DNA of 5,559 nt from an uncultured Eubacteriales bacterium (lineage in GTDB: Bacteria > Bacillota > Clostridia > UBA1381), in NCBI GenBank assembly GCA_900556575.1, contig USPO01000120.1, forward strand, positions 1 to 5,559. Direction: 5' to 3'. Below the pieces are notes generated by a model that made no database searches, was not told where the DNA came from, and saw nothing but the letters and a program-made list of their open reading frames with translations. The translations under genes were made by a program, and so were the position numbers. Below, in pieces: positions 1 to 4,996 of the stretch. Positions within the stretch are counted from its first letter, which is position 1. The number at the start of each line of letters is the position of its first letter.

Positions 1-7
1 ATTGCAT
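1..7 (-). CDS. Start of a downstream mobilization gene, probably relaxase (partial)
   Basis: Only the first codons are inside the window. The mobC stop codon TGA (9-7) shares its A with an ATG at 7-5, forming a TGATG stop-start overlap. Such overlaps are common between translationally coupled genes. In MobC-carrying elements the gene right after mobC is usually the relaxase, so that is the inferred identity; the two visible codons (Met-Gln) cannot confirm it. A GGAG lies just before the ATG but is closer than ideal, so initiation may rely on coupling, or the true start may lie outside the window. Confidence 0.3.
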
Positions 8-354
8 CACTCCATAAGCACATTCGGCTTCAATGGTTTCAGATATTTTTCAAAAACATTTTCAAGACGTGCATACTGTTCTCTGACTTCCTCCACTGCC
101 TTGGCTGTGACCTCTCCTGTTTCATTGGCTTTCTTTGCGATCTGGTTCAGCTCGTTACCGATCATTCGGAACGGTCTTGTCACCTCACGGAGTTCGGCAA
201 GGTCAAAGCATTTCATTTCACCCTGAACAGCGATATGACGTACATACACGGCAAATCTCATGTTCAGTTTCTCGGCTTTTTTCTTTATAACCTCATATTC
301 ATCGTCATTAAGATGAATGAGGAATGTTCTGTTTCTCTTTTCTATATCTGTCAT
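7..354 (-). CDS. mobC: MobC-like plasmid mobilization relaxosome accessory protein
   Basis: The 115-residue product is recognised as a MobC-family protein. These bind the origin of transfer and help the relaxase nick and unwind it. Residues about 7-45 read like a ribbon-helix-helix DNA-binding fold: a short basic beta strand (RNRTFLIHLND), then a charged helix and a second helix around YVRHIAV. The second half carries the family's typical helical segment with IGNELNQIAKKAN and an ALEN-type coiled helix (EQYARLENVFEKYL). The frame stays open 30 codons upstream, but that stretch overlaps the palindromic oriT-like DNA and lacks a ribosome site. The ATG at 354 has an AGGAAGG directly ahead of it, though spacing is short. 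The stop overlaps the ATG of the next gene. This gene is the clearest sign that the window belongs to a mobilizable element. Confidence 0.85.
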   Translation of the reverse strand: MTDIEKRNRTFLIHLNDDEYEVIKKKAEKLNMRFAVYVRHIAVQGEMKCFDLAELREVTRPFRMIGNELNQIAKKANETGEVTAKAVEEVREQYARLENVFEKYLKPLKPNVLME

Positions 355-359
355 CCTTC

Positions 360-480
360 CTGTAAAAATATGTACAAGGGTGTTAGGGGCAATGCCCATA
401 AAATGCGAAACTGCGAGGGTTCGCACGATTTGGAGATATCTCAAATCTACGCTTGCTATCTTCCAACCCCCCCGTATTTT
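360..480 (-). other. Candidate origin of transfer (oriT) upstream of mobC
   Basis: This non-coding stretch lies directly upstream of mobC and is dense in symmetry. There is an 11-bp palindrome GGGCAATGCCC at 387-397. TGCGAA at 404-409 is matched by inverted TTCGCA at 420-425, with a second TGCGA at 412-416 between them, and there is a perfect 10-bp palindrome GAGATATCTC at 433-442. A run of seven C lies at 467-473. MobC-type relaxosomes assemble on inverted repeats next to a nick site, and oriT normally sits upstream of the mob genes, as here. I recall similar TTTCGCAT and GGGCATTGCCCC blocks ahead of mob genes in other Clostridia elements, but that is memory rather than a search. No nick site can be assigned. 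Confidence 0.55.
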
Positions 481-514
481 TCAAATTCCTGCGTCTGACC
501 TCTCGGCACCAAAA

Positions 515-568
515 TCATGCTTTTTCACATTTTTTTAACAAGGGGGAATCCCTGACTCGCTTACTCAT
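515..568 (-). CDS. Possible 17-codon ORF between xis-like gene and oriT
   Basis: A short ORF begins at ATG 568, nine bases after an AGGAG that overlaps the stop codon of the excisionase-like gene. It encodes a basic peptide beginning MSKRVRDSP and ending at TGA 517-515. The ribosome site makes it translatable in principle, perhaps by coupling to the upstream gene. It is very short and lies in DNA with its own symmetry (GGGAATCCC at 544-552), so it may simply be chance within the transfer-origin flank. No function is suggested. Confidence 0.15.
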   Translation of the reverse strand: MSKRVRDSPLLKKCEKA

Positions 569-580
569 AAAGCATCACTC

Positions 581-796
581 CTACTTAAAAGATTTTCCTG
601 TTCTGACGTATGCGATGAACGGAGCTTTGGGTATTCTGTATTTCTTTCCTACCCTTTGTATCGGAAACAATTCCGAATATTCATCTGCTCTTTTTCTGAG
701 CGTTGACGGTGAGATGCCCAGTACGGCTGCCGCCTCCGATGTGCTCAGAAAGTTTTGGGTTGATTTTTCTATCTTCTCTAAGCTTTTGTTCTCCAA
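581..796 (-). CDS. Excisionase-type winged helix-turn-helix protein
   Basis: A small (71-residue) DNA-binding protein of the MerR/excisionase-like class. Residues 17-38 (FLSTSEAAAVLGISPSTLRK) form a clear helix-turn-helix, followed by the short wing RVGKKYRIP at 48-56; this layout and length are typical of Xis-like directionality factors. The only plausible start is TTG at 796, because there is no internal methionine. It is well supported by AGGTG with a five-base spacer. A candidate promoter lies at 905-934 on the same strand. In integrative elements such proteins bend attachment-site DNA during excision or regulate element genes. Here it sits between the cargo block and the oriT/mobC region. 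Since no integrase is in view, a purely regulatory role is equally possible. Confidence 0.75.
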   Translation of the reverse strand: MENKSLEKIEKSTQNFLSTSEAAAVLGISPSTLRKRADEYSELFPIQRVGKKYRIPKAPFIAYVRTGKSFK

Positions 797-827
797 ATTA
801 TCACCTGCCTTTCTGCGGAAATATTTC

Positions 828-856
828 TTGAATCTTTGTGATAAGTATGGTATAAT
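828..856 (+). promoter_or_regulatory. Sigma-A promoter with extended -10 for the CPBP/Crp operon
   Basis: TTGAAT at 828-833 and TATAAT at 851-856 are separated by exactly 17 bp, and a TG one base ahead of the -10 (848-849) makes it an extended -10. This is the best promoter match in the window. It points toward the CPBP gene with a predicted start of transcription near 863, giving a leader of roughly 120 bases before the ATG at 982. It lies within and just upstream of the 5' region of the oppositely directed excisionase-like gene's transcript. Confidence 0.75.
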
Positions 857-904
857 CTATTTAACGGGCATAAGCTGCTCGACAAATCGGAATATATCAA
901 ACTG

Positions 905-934
905 ATTAAATGACATTTTCTTAACAAAAGTCAA
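905..934 (-). promoter_or_regulatory. Candidate minus-strand promoter for the excisionase-like gene, with overlapping inverted repeat
   Basis: Read on the minus strand, TTGACT (934-929) and TTTAAT (910-905) are separated by 18 bp, a reasonable sigma-A match. Transcription would start near 898 and run into the gene that begins at 796. The same DNA holds an imperfect inverted repeat at 911-933: TGAC(A)TTTT, six bases, then AAAAGTCA. It could be an operator lying across the promoter spacer. The start point falls only about 35 bp from that of the opposing strong promoter, so the two transcripts would overlap. Confidence 0.4.
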
Positions 935-981
935 TGCACTTAATGAAAAAAGGTATTACAATCATTACAGAGGTGATGATT

Positions 982-1668
982 ATGAATAATACAACAACCA
1001 ACGCTGAAAAAGCATTGAAAATTACAACTGCATTGACACTCATCATATCAGGATATGAAATTCTACGTTCCTGTCAGAATTACAGGGAGGGTATGAATAT
1101 CCTTGATATTGCAAGCTATGCAAATGCCGACCTGAATACATATTGTCTGATACTGATACTTGCAAATATAATACTTCTTCCTCAGGCACTAATGCTATAT
1201 AAGCAAAGCGGGATCAGCCTGAAAAACGAAATATATGACAGTCAAAGCCTTGGCAAGGATATATTTATGGGAATCGTCATTGCGGTCATATCCTCCGCTG
1301 TCAGCCTGTTTTCGCTGTTTGTGGCAAAAGGCAGAACTGAGCTTGCATTTTCGGGCTGGGAAAGGCTTTCAGTCGGTGAAATAATTCTAATGATAGTGTC
1401 GCTGGGTTTTGTCAGCGGAATATGTAAGGAAATATATTTCAGAGGTTTTGCGAAAAATTTCTGCGTAAGCATCTGGGGAGAAACTTCTGCGCTGCTGATA
1501 TTTAATGTTCTGTTCGGTATGCTTGATTGGTTCAATATGGGACATTCATTTCTTGTGGGTCTTTTGTGGATATGGGGCTATAAAAAGAGTGGACATCTGA
1601 TAGTACCGATGATAGCCCACGGTGGAATGAATCTAATATCGGTAGCTTATTATATTATTACAGCGTGA
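982..1668 (+). CDS. CPBP (CAAX/Rce1-like) family intramembrane protease homologue with altered active-site motif
   Basis: A 228-residue polytopic membrane protein of the CPBP/ABI family. Hydrophobic segments lie at about 11-30, 53-72, 94-115, 132-148, 166-182 and 212-227. The family motifs are visible in order: KEIYFR at 149-154 (normally EExxxR), FNMGH at 184-188 (FxxxH) and HGGMN at 213-217 (HxxxN). The first glutamate of motif 1 is replaced by lysine (codon AAG, 1426-1428). In characterised Rce1-type proteases that residue is catalytic, so activity is doubtful. The frame stays open back to 934, but ATG 982 has an AGAGGTG with a six-base spacer and is clearly the best start. Bacterial CPBP proteins are often tied to bacteriocin processing or self-immunity; nothing here identifies a substrate. 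It is first in an operon with a Crp-type regulator. Confidence 0.8.
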   Translation: MNNTTTNAEKALKITTALTLIISGYEILRSCQNYREGMNILDIASYANADLNTYCLILILANIILLPQALMLYKQSGISLKNEIYDSQSLGKDIFMGIVIAVISSAVSLFSLFVAKGRTELAFSGWERLSVGEIILMIVSLGFVSGICKEIYFRGFAKNFCVSIWGETSALLIFNVLFGMLDWFNMGHSFLVGLLWIWGYKKSGHLIVPMIAHGGMNLISVAYYIITA

Positions 1669-1678
1669 GGAAAATCAA

Positions 1679-2287
1679 ATGGATAAGGAATATCTTGTAG
1701 GACTGCTGATCAATATGACATCAAAATACAAGGTGAATATTGATGCCGAGATGCTCGGAAAGATAGTGAATATGTCTGCTTTCCGCATTGTGGAAAAAGG
1801 TGCCGTCATCCAGCATATCGGGGACAAAACACTTAATGCAGCTCTTGTTCTTGATGGAATGACAAGGTGTTACTATATAGATGATGACGGAAATGATATA
1901 ACCCGAAGCTTTTCAATAGAGGGAACTCTTTGTATGGACGAAGGTATGTTCGGCTATCCTGAAAGCTTATGCGAATGGGAAACGCTGGAAGAAACCACGC
2001 TTATGATCTTCAATACAGAGGATATGAAAAAAATCATTTTTGAAAATGACAGCCTGAAAAATGTGTATATATATCTTCTTGAAAATGCCCTTAGGTATAA
2101 AATATACAGAGAAAACGGTTTTCTTGTGGAAAATGCGACCGAAAGATATGTTCATTTCAAAAAACTTTATCCCCAAATATGCAGCAAGGCTGCACAGCGC
2201 CACATAGCAACTTATCTCGGAATTGCACCCGAATCATTAAGCAGGATACGAAAAGCTATGAAAGAAAACGTAAGCGAAAACGAATAA
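1679..2287 (+). CDS. Crp/Fnr-family transcriptional regulator
   Basis: The 202-residue product has the Crp/Fnr layout. A cyclic-nucleotide-binding-like beta-roll covers about 25-115 (GAVIQHIGDK and VLDGMTRCYYIDDDGND match the early strands), a dimerisation helix covers about 115-145, and a C-terminal helix-turn-helix lies at about 172-193 (AQRHIATYLGIAPESLSRIR). The phosphate-binding cassette of true cAMP receptors is not evident, and the four cysteines lack the N-terminal cluster of Fnr, so the signal is unknown. The gene starts 10 bp after the CPBP stop; its ribosome site (TGAGG) overlaps that stop, so the two are co-transcribed and probably coupled. It may regulate its own operon: an inverted repeat lies upstream at 911-933. 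The length is slightly under the usual 210-230. Confidence 0.85.
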   Translation: MDKEYLVGLLINMTSKYKVNIDAEMLGKIVNMSAFRIVEKGAVIQHIGDKTLNAALVLDGMTRCYYIDDDGNDITRSFSIEGTLCMDEGMFGYPESLCEWETLEETTLMIFNTEDMKKIIFENDSLKNVYIYLLENALRYKIYRENGFLVENATERYVHFKKLYPQICSKAAQRHIATYLGIAPESLSRIRKAMKENVSENE

Positions 2288-2338
2288 ACAATTGAACTGC
2301 TGACTTAAAATACAAATAACTTCCAAGTTTCCGAGCTA

Positions 2339-2362
2339 TTGATCACTCTGTGAAGTGATTAA
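2339..2362 (+). repeat. Hairpin between the regulator gene and the hydrolase gene
   Basis: TTGATCACT (2339-2347) pairs with AGTGATTAA (2354-2362) across a six-base loop, with one G-T wobble. No T run follows, so it is a poor intrinsic terminator; it may trim the upstream transcript or serve as an operator. TTGATC inside the left arm and TATATT at 2364-2369 would make a weak promoter for the hydrolase gene, but the 19-bp spacer is long. Apart from this, the 96-bp gap between the two genes shows nothing recognisable. Confidence 0.35.
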
Positions 2363-2398
2363 GTATATTAGAAATATTAATTCATGCGGGGGGAGTAT

Positions 2399-3094
2399 AT
2401 GGGCGTACAAGTCTATGAAGATGTACCTATAGGTGAAATAAAATACTTAACAGAAAATATTGGTGACGCTCCTATTTCGGTGTATGTAATTCAAGGTGAA
2501 AATGGAGATATGCTTGTTGATACAGGTTTTTATTCCACATATAAATCTATAATAAAATGGATAGAAAAAAATAAATTTAATATTACAGATATTTTTGTTA
2601 CGCATGCGCATCCGGATCATGATTGGAATGTTGCTAAACTTAAGAAAAAATATGGTTCAAGAATATGGATTGCTAAAAAGGATATTAGTCTGATTAGGAA
2701 TTTTAATTCACAAAAACAATATCCAACAAGTGATAGATTTAATTTTAGAACAAAATACATATCTTTTTGGACCAAAACTCCTTTATTCAAGAGTGAAAAA
2801 TATGTTCCGGATGTGGTGATAGAAAATGAAGGAAACGCGGATGCATTAAAATATGGTTATGATTTTTCTATTATTTTTTTACCGGGACATACATTTGGTT
2901 CTATGGGGATTTTGAAAGGGGATACATTGTATGTAGGGGATGCTTATGCAGTTATTTCCGGAGTCCCTATGATGCCGCCACATGTAACATCTATTAAAGA
3001 TGCGAACGAATCATATGAGAAAATCAAAGAAATCAGTCCACATTATTTGGCATGTGGCCATGGAGCACCATATGTTTTTAATGAAAATAAGTAA
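2399..3094 (+). CDS. Metallo-beta-lactamase-fold hydrolase
   Basis: A 231-residue, apparently intact MBL-fold enzyme. All expected metal ligands are visible: H69-A-H71-P-D73-H74 (THAHPDHD), H164 in LPGHTFG, D181 in YVGDAY and H221 in CGHGAPY, plus the DTG at 41-43. This is a single-domain MBL of the type that includes glyoxalase II-like and lactonase-like hydrolases; the substrate cannot be read from sequence. No signal peptide is present, so it acts in the cytoplasm. ATG 2399 is chosen over ATG 2384 because a G-rich ribosome site (GGGGGGAG, 2388-2395) lies between them. GC is about 32 percent, well below the flanking genes, and codons favour AAA, ATA and AGA, suggesting separate acquisition. 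A strong terminator follows. Confidence 0.85.
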   Translation: MGVQVYEDVPIGEIKYLTENIGDAPISVYVIQGENGDMLVDTGFYSTYKSIIKWIEKNKFNITDIFVTHAHPDHDWNVAKLKKKYGSRIWIAKKDISLIRNFNSQKQYPTSDRFNFRTKYISFWTKTPLFKSEKYVPDVVIENEGNADALKYGYDFSIIFLPGHTFGSMGILKGDTLYVGDAYAVISGVPMMPPHVTSIKDANESYEKIKEISPHYLACGHGAPYVFNENK

Positions 3095-3112
3095 TTGGAA
3101 AAATTTCCAATT
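3093..3112. repeat. Perfect 20-bp palindrome overlapping the hydrolase stop codon
   Basis: AATTGGAAA (3093-3101) is followed by AA and its exact reverse complement TTTCCAATT (3104-3112). The last two bases of the hydrolase TAA lie in the left arm. It could be a protein-binding site or an extra mRNA 3' hairpin; the true terminator is the next structure downstream. Confidence 0.5.
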
Positions 3113-3127
3113 TATCGAGCAGTTCAT

Positions 3128-3161
3128 AATCATAGCACTTTAAAGGGTGCTGTGATTTTTT
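3128..3161 (+). terminator. Intrinsic terminator after the hydrolase gene
   Basis: An 11-bp stem (3128-3138 with 3147-3157; ATCATAGCAC against GTGCTGTGAT plus one A-T pair, one G-T wobble) with an eight-base loop is followed by six T (3156-3161). This is a textbook rho-independent terminator for the plus-strand block. It also lies where the oppositely directed rep transcript arrives, but there is no T run on that side, so it would be weak in that direction. Confidence 0.85.
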
Positions 3162-3235
3162 CTGCCATAAATTTTGCACAAAGTCACCTGCCTGCAAATC
3201 TCCAAAACCAATGCAACAATAAAAAGTTCAATCAT
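3140..3235 (-). CDS. Possible 31-residue hydrophobic small protein downstream of rep
   Basis: ATG at 3235 is preceded by GGTGGAGAGT, a good ribosome site that begins right at the rep stop codon, leaving only a 10-bp gap. The peptide starts MIELFIVALVLEICRQV: one hydrophobic segment at about 2-12, then a basic tail (KIYGRKN). It ends at TAA 3142-3140, inside the loop of the terminator hairpin of the opposing operon. The position and ribosome site suggest a coupled last gene of the rep operon, perhaps a small membrane protein. Short length and the absence of a recognised family keep confidence low. Confidence 0.35.
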   Translation of the reverse strand: MIELFIVALVLEICRQVTLCKIYGRKNHSTL

Positions 3236-3245
3236 ACTCTCCACC

Positions 3246-3896
3246 TCAAACCAATCCCACAAGCTGATTGTACTCCTCAATTTTCCAGCGTTTCAGCCAG
3301 TCCCATAAGCAAACCTTCATGTATGCTGCCTTGTTGCGAATGCTGCTTTCCGTTTTTTCTCTCAGTATCTTTTCCCATTCGTACTGAAAGCTGAGAATGA
3401 AATCATAAAGCGAATTTTCTCGGATAAGACTGTTCAGCGTATCAAGAACTTCCTTGTAGCCGATGATCTGCCCGTTGAACCTGAAACTGTCAGCCATAAT
3501 AAACTCAGTCAGCATTTTCAGCGTTATGTCTATGAAATTCTTGTTAGACATCGGCTTCATATCATCGTCAAAGGCATAATTGCTGTATGCCGAAAGATAC
3601 TGCAAAGCCGTCAGAACATAGCTGCTGTCACTTCGGAATGATTCGGGAATGTGCAGAGTTTTTGTCCTGCGTTCTTCCTCGTCAATGTATATCAGATCCA
3701 TTTCGGAAGTCGGGTCACGGGTGTAGATATAATGCCAGTCATCAAGGTCAAGCCCCATAGCCGAGAGAATTTCAAGAAAAGATAATTTGCTTTCCGTTTT
3801 CATTCCGTCATTCAAAAATTTTTCATCGCACGCATGCGGAGAGAATGAACGATTTGAAAAGCAATTACTTTGATTTTTATTATCTTTAGTTTTACC
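3246..3896 (-). CDS. C-terminal part of the replication-initiator-like protein (reached by a frame change)
   Basis: This frame carries the second half (about 216 residues) of the protein whose N-terminal half is at 4548-3892. After a hydrophilic linker (KTKDNKNQSN), a folded-looking region starts at KLSFLEILSAMGLDLDDWHYIY. The C-terminal part (FNGQIIGYKEVLDTL through IRNKAAYMKVCLWDWL) resembles the C-terminal domain of unknown function found on clostridial RepA-type initiators (I think DUF6017), by memory only. The frame stays open further upstream, to an ATG at 4019, but the upstream extension is an implausible hydrophobic stretch in the other frame's serine-rich linker and has no good ribosome site. 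Removing one base in the 3895-3898 C run (G run on this strand) gives one 433-residue protein. Confidence 0.6.
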   Translation of the reverse strand, partial: GKTKDNKNQSNCFSNRSFSPHACDEKFLNDGMKTESKLSFLEILSAMGLDLDDWHYIYTRDPTSEMDLIYIDEEERRTKTLHIPESFRSDSSYVLTALQYLSAYSNYAFDDDMKPMSNKNFIDITLKMLTEFIMADSFRFNGQIIGYKEVLDTLNSLIRENSLYDFILSFQYEWEKILREKTESSIRNKAAYMKVCLWDWLKRWKIEEYNQLVGLV

Positions 3897-4548
3897 CCGT
3901 GGCAGCCGCTGACCTTGTTCCCCAGTAGTCAGCGGAACAAGTATTTTCAGTAGAAAAAGAGCTGCTAACAGAATTATCACTGCTGTTACCAATGAGCCGA
4001 GCGGAATCGGTATCATCAACGCCTGAAACGGAATCCAGGTTCGTTACAGCCTTGGACTTTTCATCGTCGGGAACGCTTTGAACGGAATCAAAAGCTGTTA
4101 CCTCTATAAGACGATGCTTTCTGTTGTATCTGCGCTTCTTTCTCTTTTCAAGCTCTTCATCATACTTCAGTGCAATAGCTTCCTGAGCTTCTTCGCCCGA
4201 TATCAACAGAGATGCAAGCTTCTCCGCATCGGGAATTATCCTGAGATATCTTTTTGCAGGCAAGCCTTTAAGCTCCGATTCAATAAGACCGTGCTTAATA
4301 AGATGACGTATAGCAGTTTTCTGCGCATCTTCAGCATAACCGTTGCTCAAATGCAGATCCATTACGGTCGAATAGAACCAGCCGCCCTCTGTAAGCTTTC
4401 CGAGGTTATTGTAATAGACGTGTTTAGCGATAAGGCAGTTATATATCTCCGCTTCTGCATTGCCAATAGCAAAAGAAAGCAGCCTGTTCCTTGAAACCGT
4501 ATTTGTAGGATTAAGCACTTCAAGTAATGGTGTTATGAGGTATTGCAT
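3892..4548 (-). CDS. Replication-initiator-like protein, N-terminal winged-helix part
   Basis: The product reads as the N-terminal half of a plasmid or element replication initiator of the clostridial RepA/DnaD-like kind. Residues about 28-104 form a winged-helix domain with the signature GWFYSTVMDL (56-65), AQKTAIRHLIKHGLIE (75-90) and the wing KGLPAKRYLRI (94-104). A basic helical stretch (134-146, KRKKRRYNRKHR) and a serine- and aspartate-rich linker (150-218) follow. Translation stops at TAA 3894-3892 in mid-linker, while a convincing C-terminal domain continues in the +1 frame, so the gene is split. The start ATG 4548 sits directly after the preceding stop (TGAATG) with AGGTG six bases ahead. 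Initiators of this type bind iterated repeats at an origin; none is obvious nearby. Confidence 0.65.
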   Translation of the reverse strand: MQYLITPLLEVLNPTNTVSRNRLLSFAIGNAEAEIYNCLIAKHVYYNNLGKLTEGGWFYSTVMDLHLSNGYAEDAQKTAIRHLIKHGLIESELKGLPAKRYLRIIPDAEKLASLLISGEEAQEAIALKYDEELEKRKKRRYNRKHRLIEVTAFDSVQSVPDDEKSKAVTNLDSVSGVDDTDSARLIGNSSDNSVSSSFSTENTCSADYWGTRSAAATG

Positions 4549-4893
4549 TCATATCACCTGTCTTTCCCGCAAACATTCCGAAAGATCAGTCTTGTTGATG
4601 AGCATGACAGTTTCACTCCTTGCAGCCGAAGCCATTGACGGTGAACACAGGCATTCGCACTGTATATCGGATATGGTCATATCCATAACGTATGCTTTCA
4701 TCATTTTACCGACTGTTTCTCCGTCGATATCACTTCCGTATGCCCTGAGATCATCAACACAATCGGTGAATATCACTCCAAACAAAGTCTTGCTGACATC
4801 ATATACATCACTGGGCTGTGCTACGCTCTTGGGAATATATATTGTATCATCACTAAGTATTTTAAGAATATCATCTATTATATAATTTTCCAT
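4549..4893 (-). CDS. Conserved-looking protein of unknown function, first gene of the rep operon
   Basis: I do not recognise this 114-residue protein. It is acidic at the N terminus (MENYIIDDILKILSDDTIYI), has no signal peptide or membrane segment, and carries a CECLC cluster (C79, C81, C83) with further cysteines at 45 and 107, which might bind metal. The frame remains open back to 4980 but crosses a terminator hairpin; ATG 4893 has AAGGAG with a seven-base spacer and is clearly the start. Its TGA abuts the ATG of the initiator gene without any gap, so the two are coupled. First position ahead of a rep gene would suit a copy-control or partner protein, but that is only positional inference. 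Its leader contains a candidate attenuator. Confidence 0.7.
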   Translation of the reverse strand: MENYIIDDILKILSDDTIYIPKSVAQPSDVYDVSKTLFGVIFTDCVDDLRAYGSDIDGETVGKMMKAYVMDMTISDIQCECLCSPSMASAARSETVMLINKTDLSECLRERQVI

Positions 4894-4900
4894 TTTTAGT

Positions 4901-4924
4901 CTCCTTTTCGGAGCAACAAAAAAA
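4901..4924 (-). promoter_or_regulatory. Ribosome binding site that can be masked, rep operon leader
   Basis: On the minus strand GGAG (4904-4901) is the Shine-Dalgarno core of the 114-residue protein. CTCC at 4913-4910 can pair with it across a GAAAA loop and would mask it. The same segment (CTCCG, 4913-4909) can instead pair with CGGAG (4931-4927) in the 3' arm of the terminator hairpin. These are mutually exclusive pairings in one leader; the stems are short (4-5 bp). Confidence 0.3.
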
Positions 4925-4963
4925 GCCTCCGTACGCATACAAAATGTACGCATACGGAGGCTT
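4918..4963 (-). terminator. Strong intrinsic terminator hairpin in the leader of the rep operon
   Basis: Read on the minus strand, arms 4963-4946 and 4940-4923 form an 18-position stem with two A-C mismatches and a five-base loop. A run of seven T (4924-4918) follows. It therefore terminates minus-strand transcription, coming either from the rRNA/tRNA operon or from a promoter at about 4997-5025. It lies 25 bp ahead of the ATG at 4893, so the gene can only be expressed from readthrough or by antitermination. The stem also contains a direct repeat, GTATGCGTAC twice with a five-base gap, each copy itself nearly palindromic. Confidence 0.75.
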
Positions 4964-4996
4964 GACCTTCCATACTTCAAATAAATACAATAAAAC

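Noticed and set aside
7..444. Longer 145-residue version of MobC
   Set aside because: The additional 30 residues come from the palindromic oriT-like DNA, look unlike protein, and lack a ribosome site; the start at 354 fits the MobC family.
453..905. 150-codon plus-strand open frame
   Set aside because: It runs antisense over the excisionase-like gene and the flank of the oriT-like region, has no ribosome site, and reads as low-complexity phenylalanine/serine-rich sequence.
1242..2203. Minus-strand open frames of 97 and 78 codons
   Set aside because: They are mirror frames of the CPBP and Crp-type genes, which carry recognisable motifs on the plus strand.
2351..2362. TGTGA half-site as a Crp-type operator ahead of the hydrolase
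   Set aside because: No matching second half-site at the usual spacing; it is part of the hairpin and too short to carry weight.
3095..3394. 99-codon plus-strand open frame after the hydrolase
   Set aside because: It begins inside the palindrome, passes through a strong terminator, and lies antisense to the C-terminal end of rep; composition is not protein-like.
3897..4019. Possible membrane anchor at the start of the C-terminal rep frame (MMIPIPLGSLVTAVIILLAA)
   Set aside because: This hydrophobic stretch is the out-of-frame reading of the serine-rich linker of the N-terminal rep part and has no convincing ribosome site. A frame change at 3895-3923 explains the data better.
4078..4885. Two plus-strand open frames of about 140 codons
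   Set aside because: They are antisense to the winged-helix part of rep and to the 114-residue gene, both of which have good ribosome sites and coupled starts; no plus-strand promoter or ribosome site was found.
4925..4961. CRISPR-like pair GTACGCATAC-AAAAT-GTACGCATAC
   Set aside because: There are only two copies with a five-base gap, fully explained as the arms of a terminator stem made of near-palindromic sequence.
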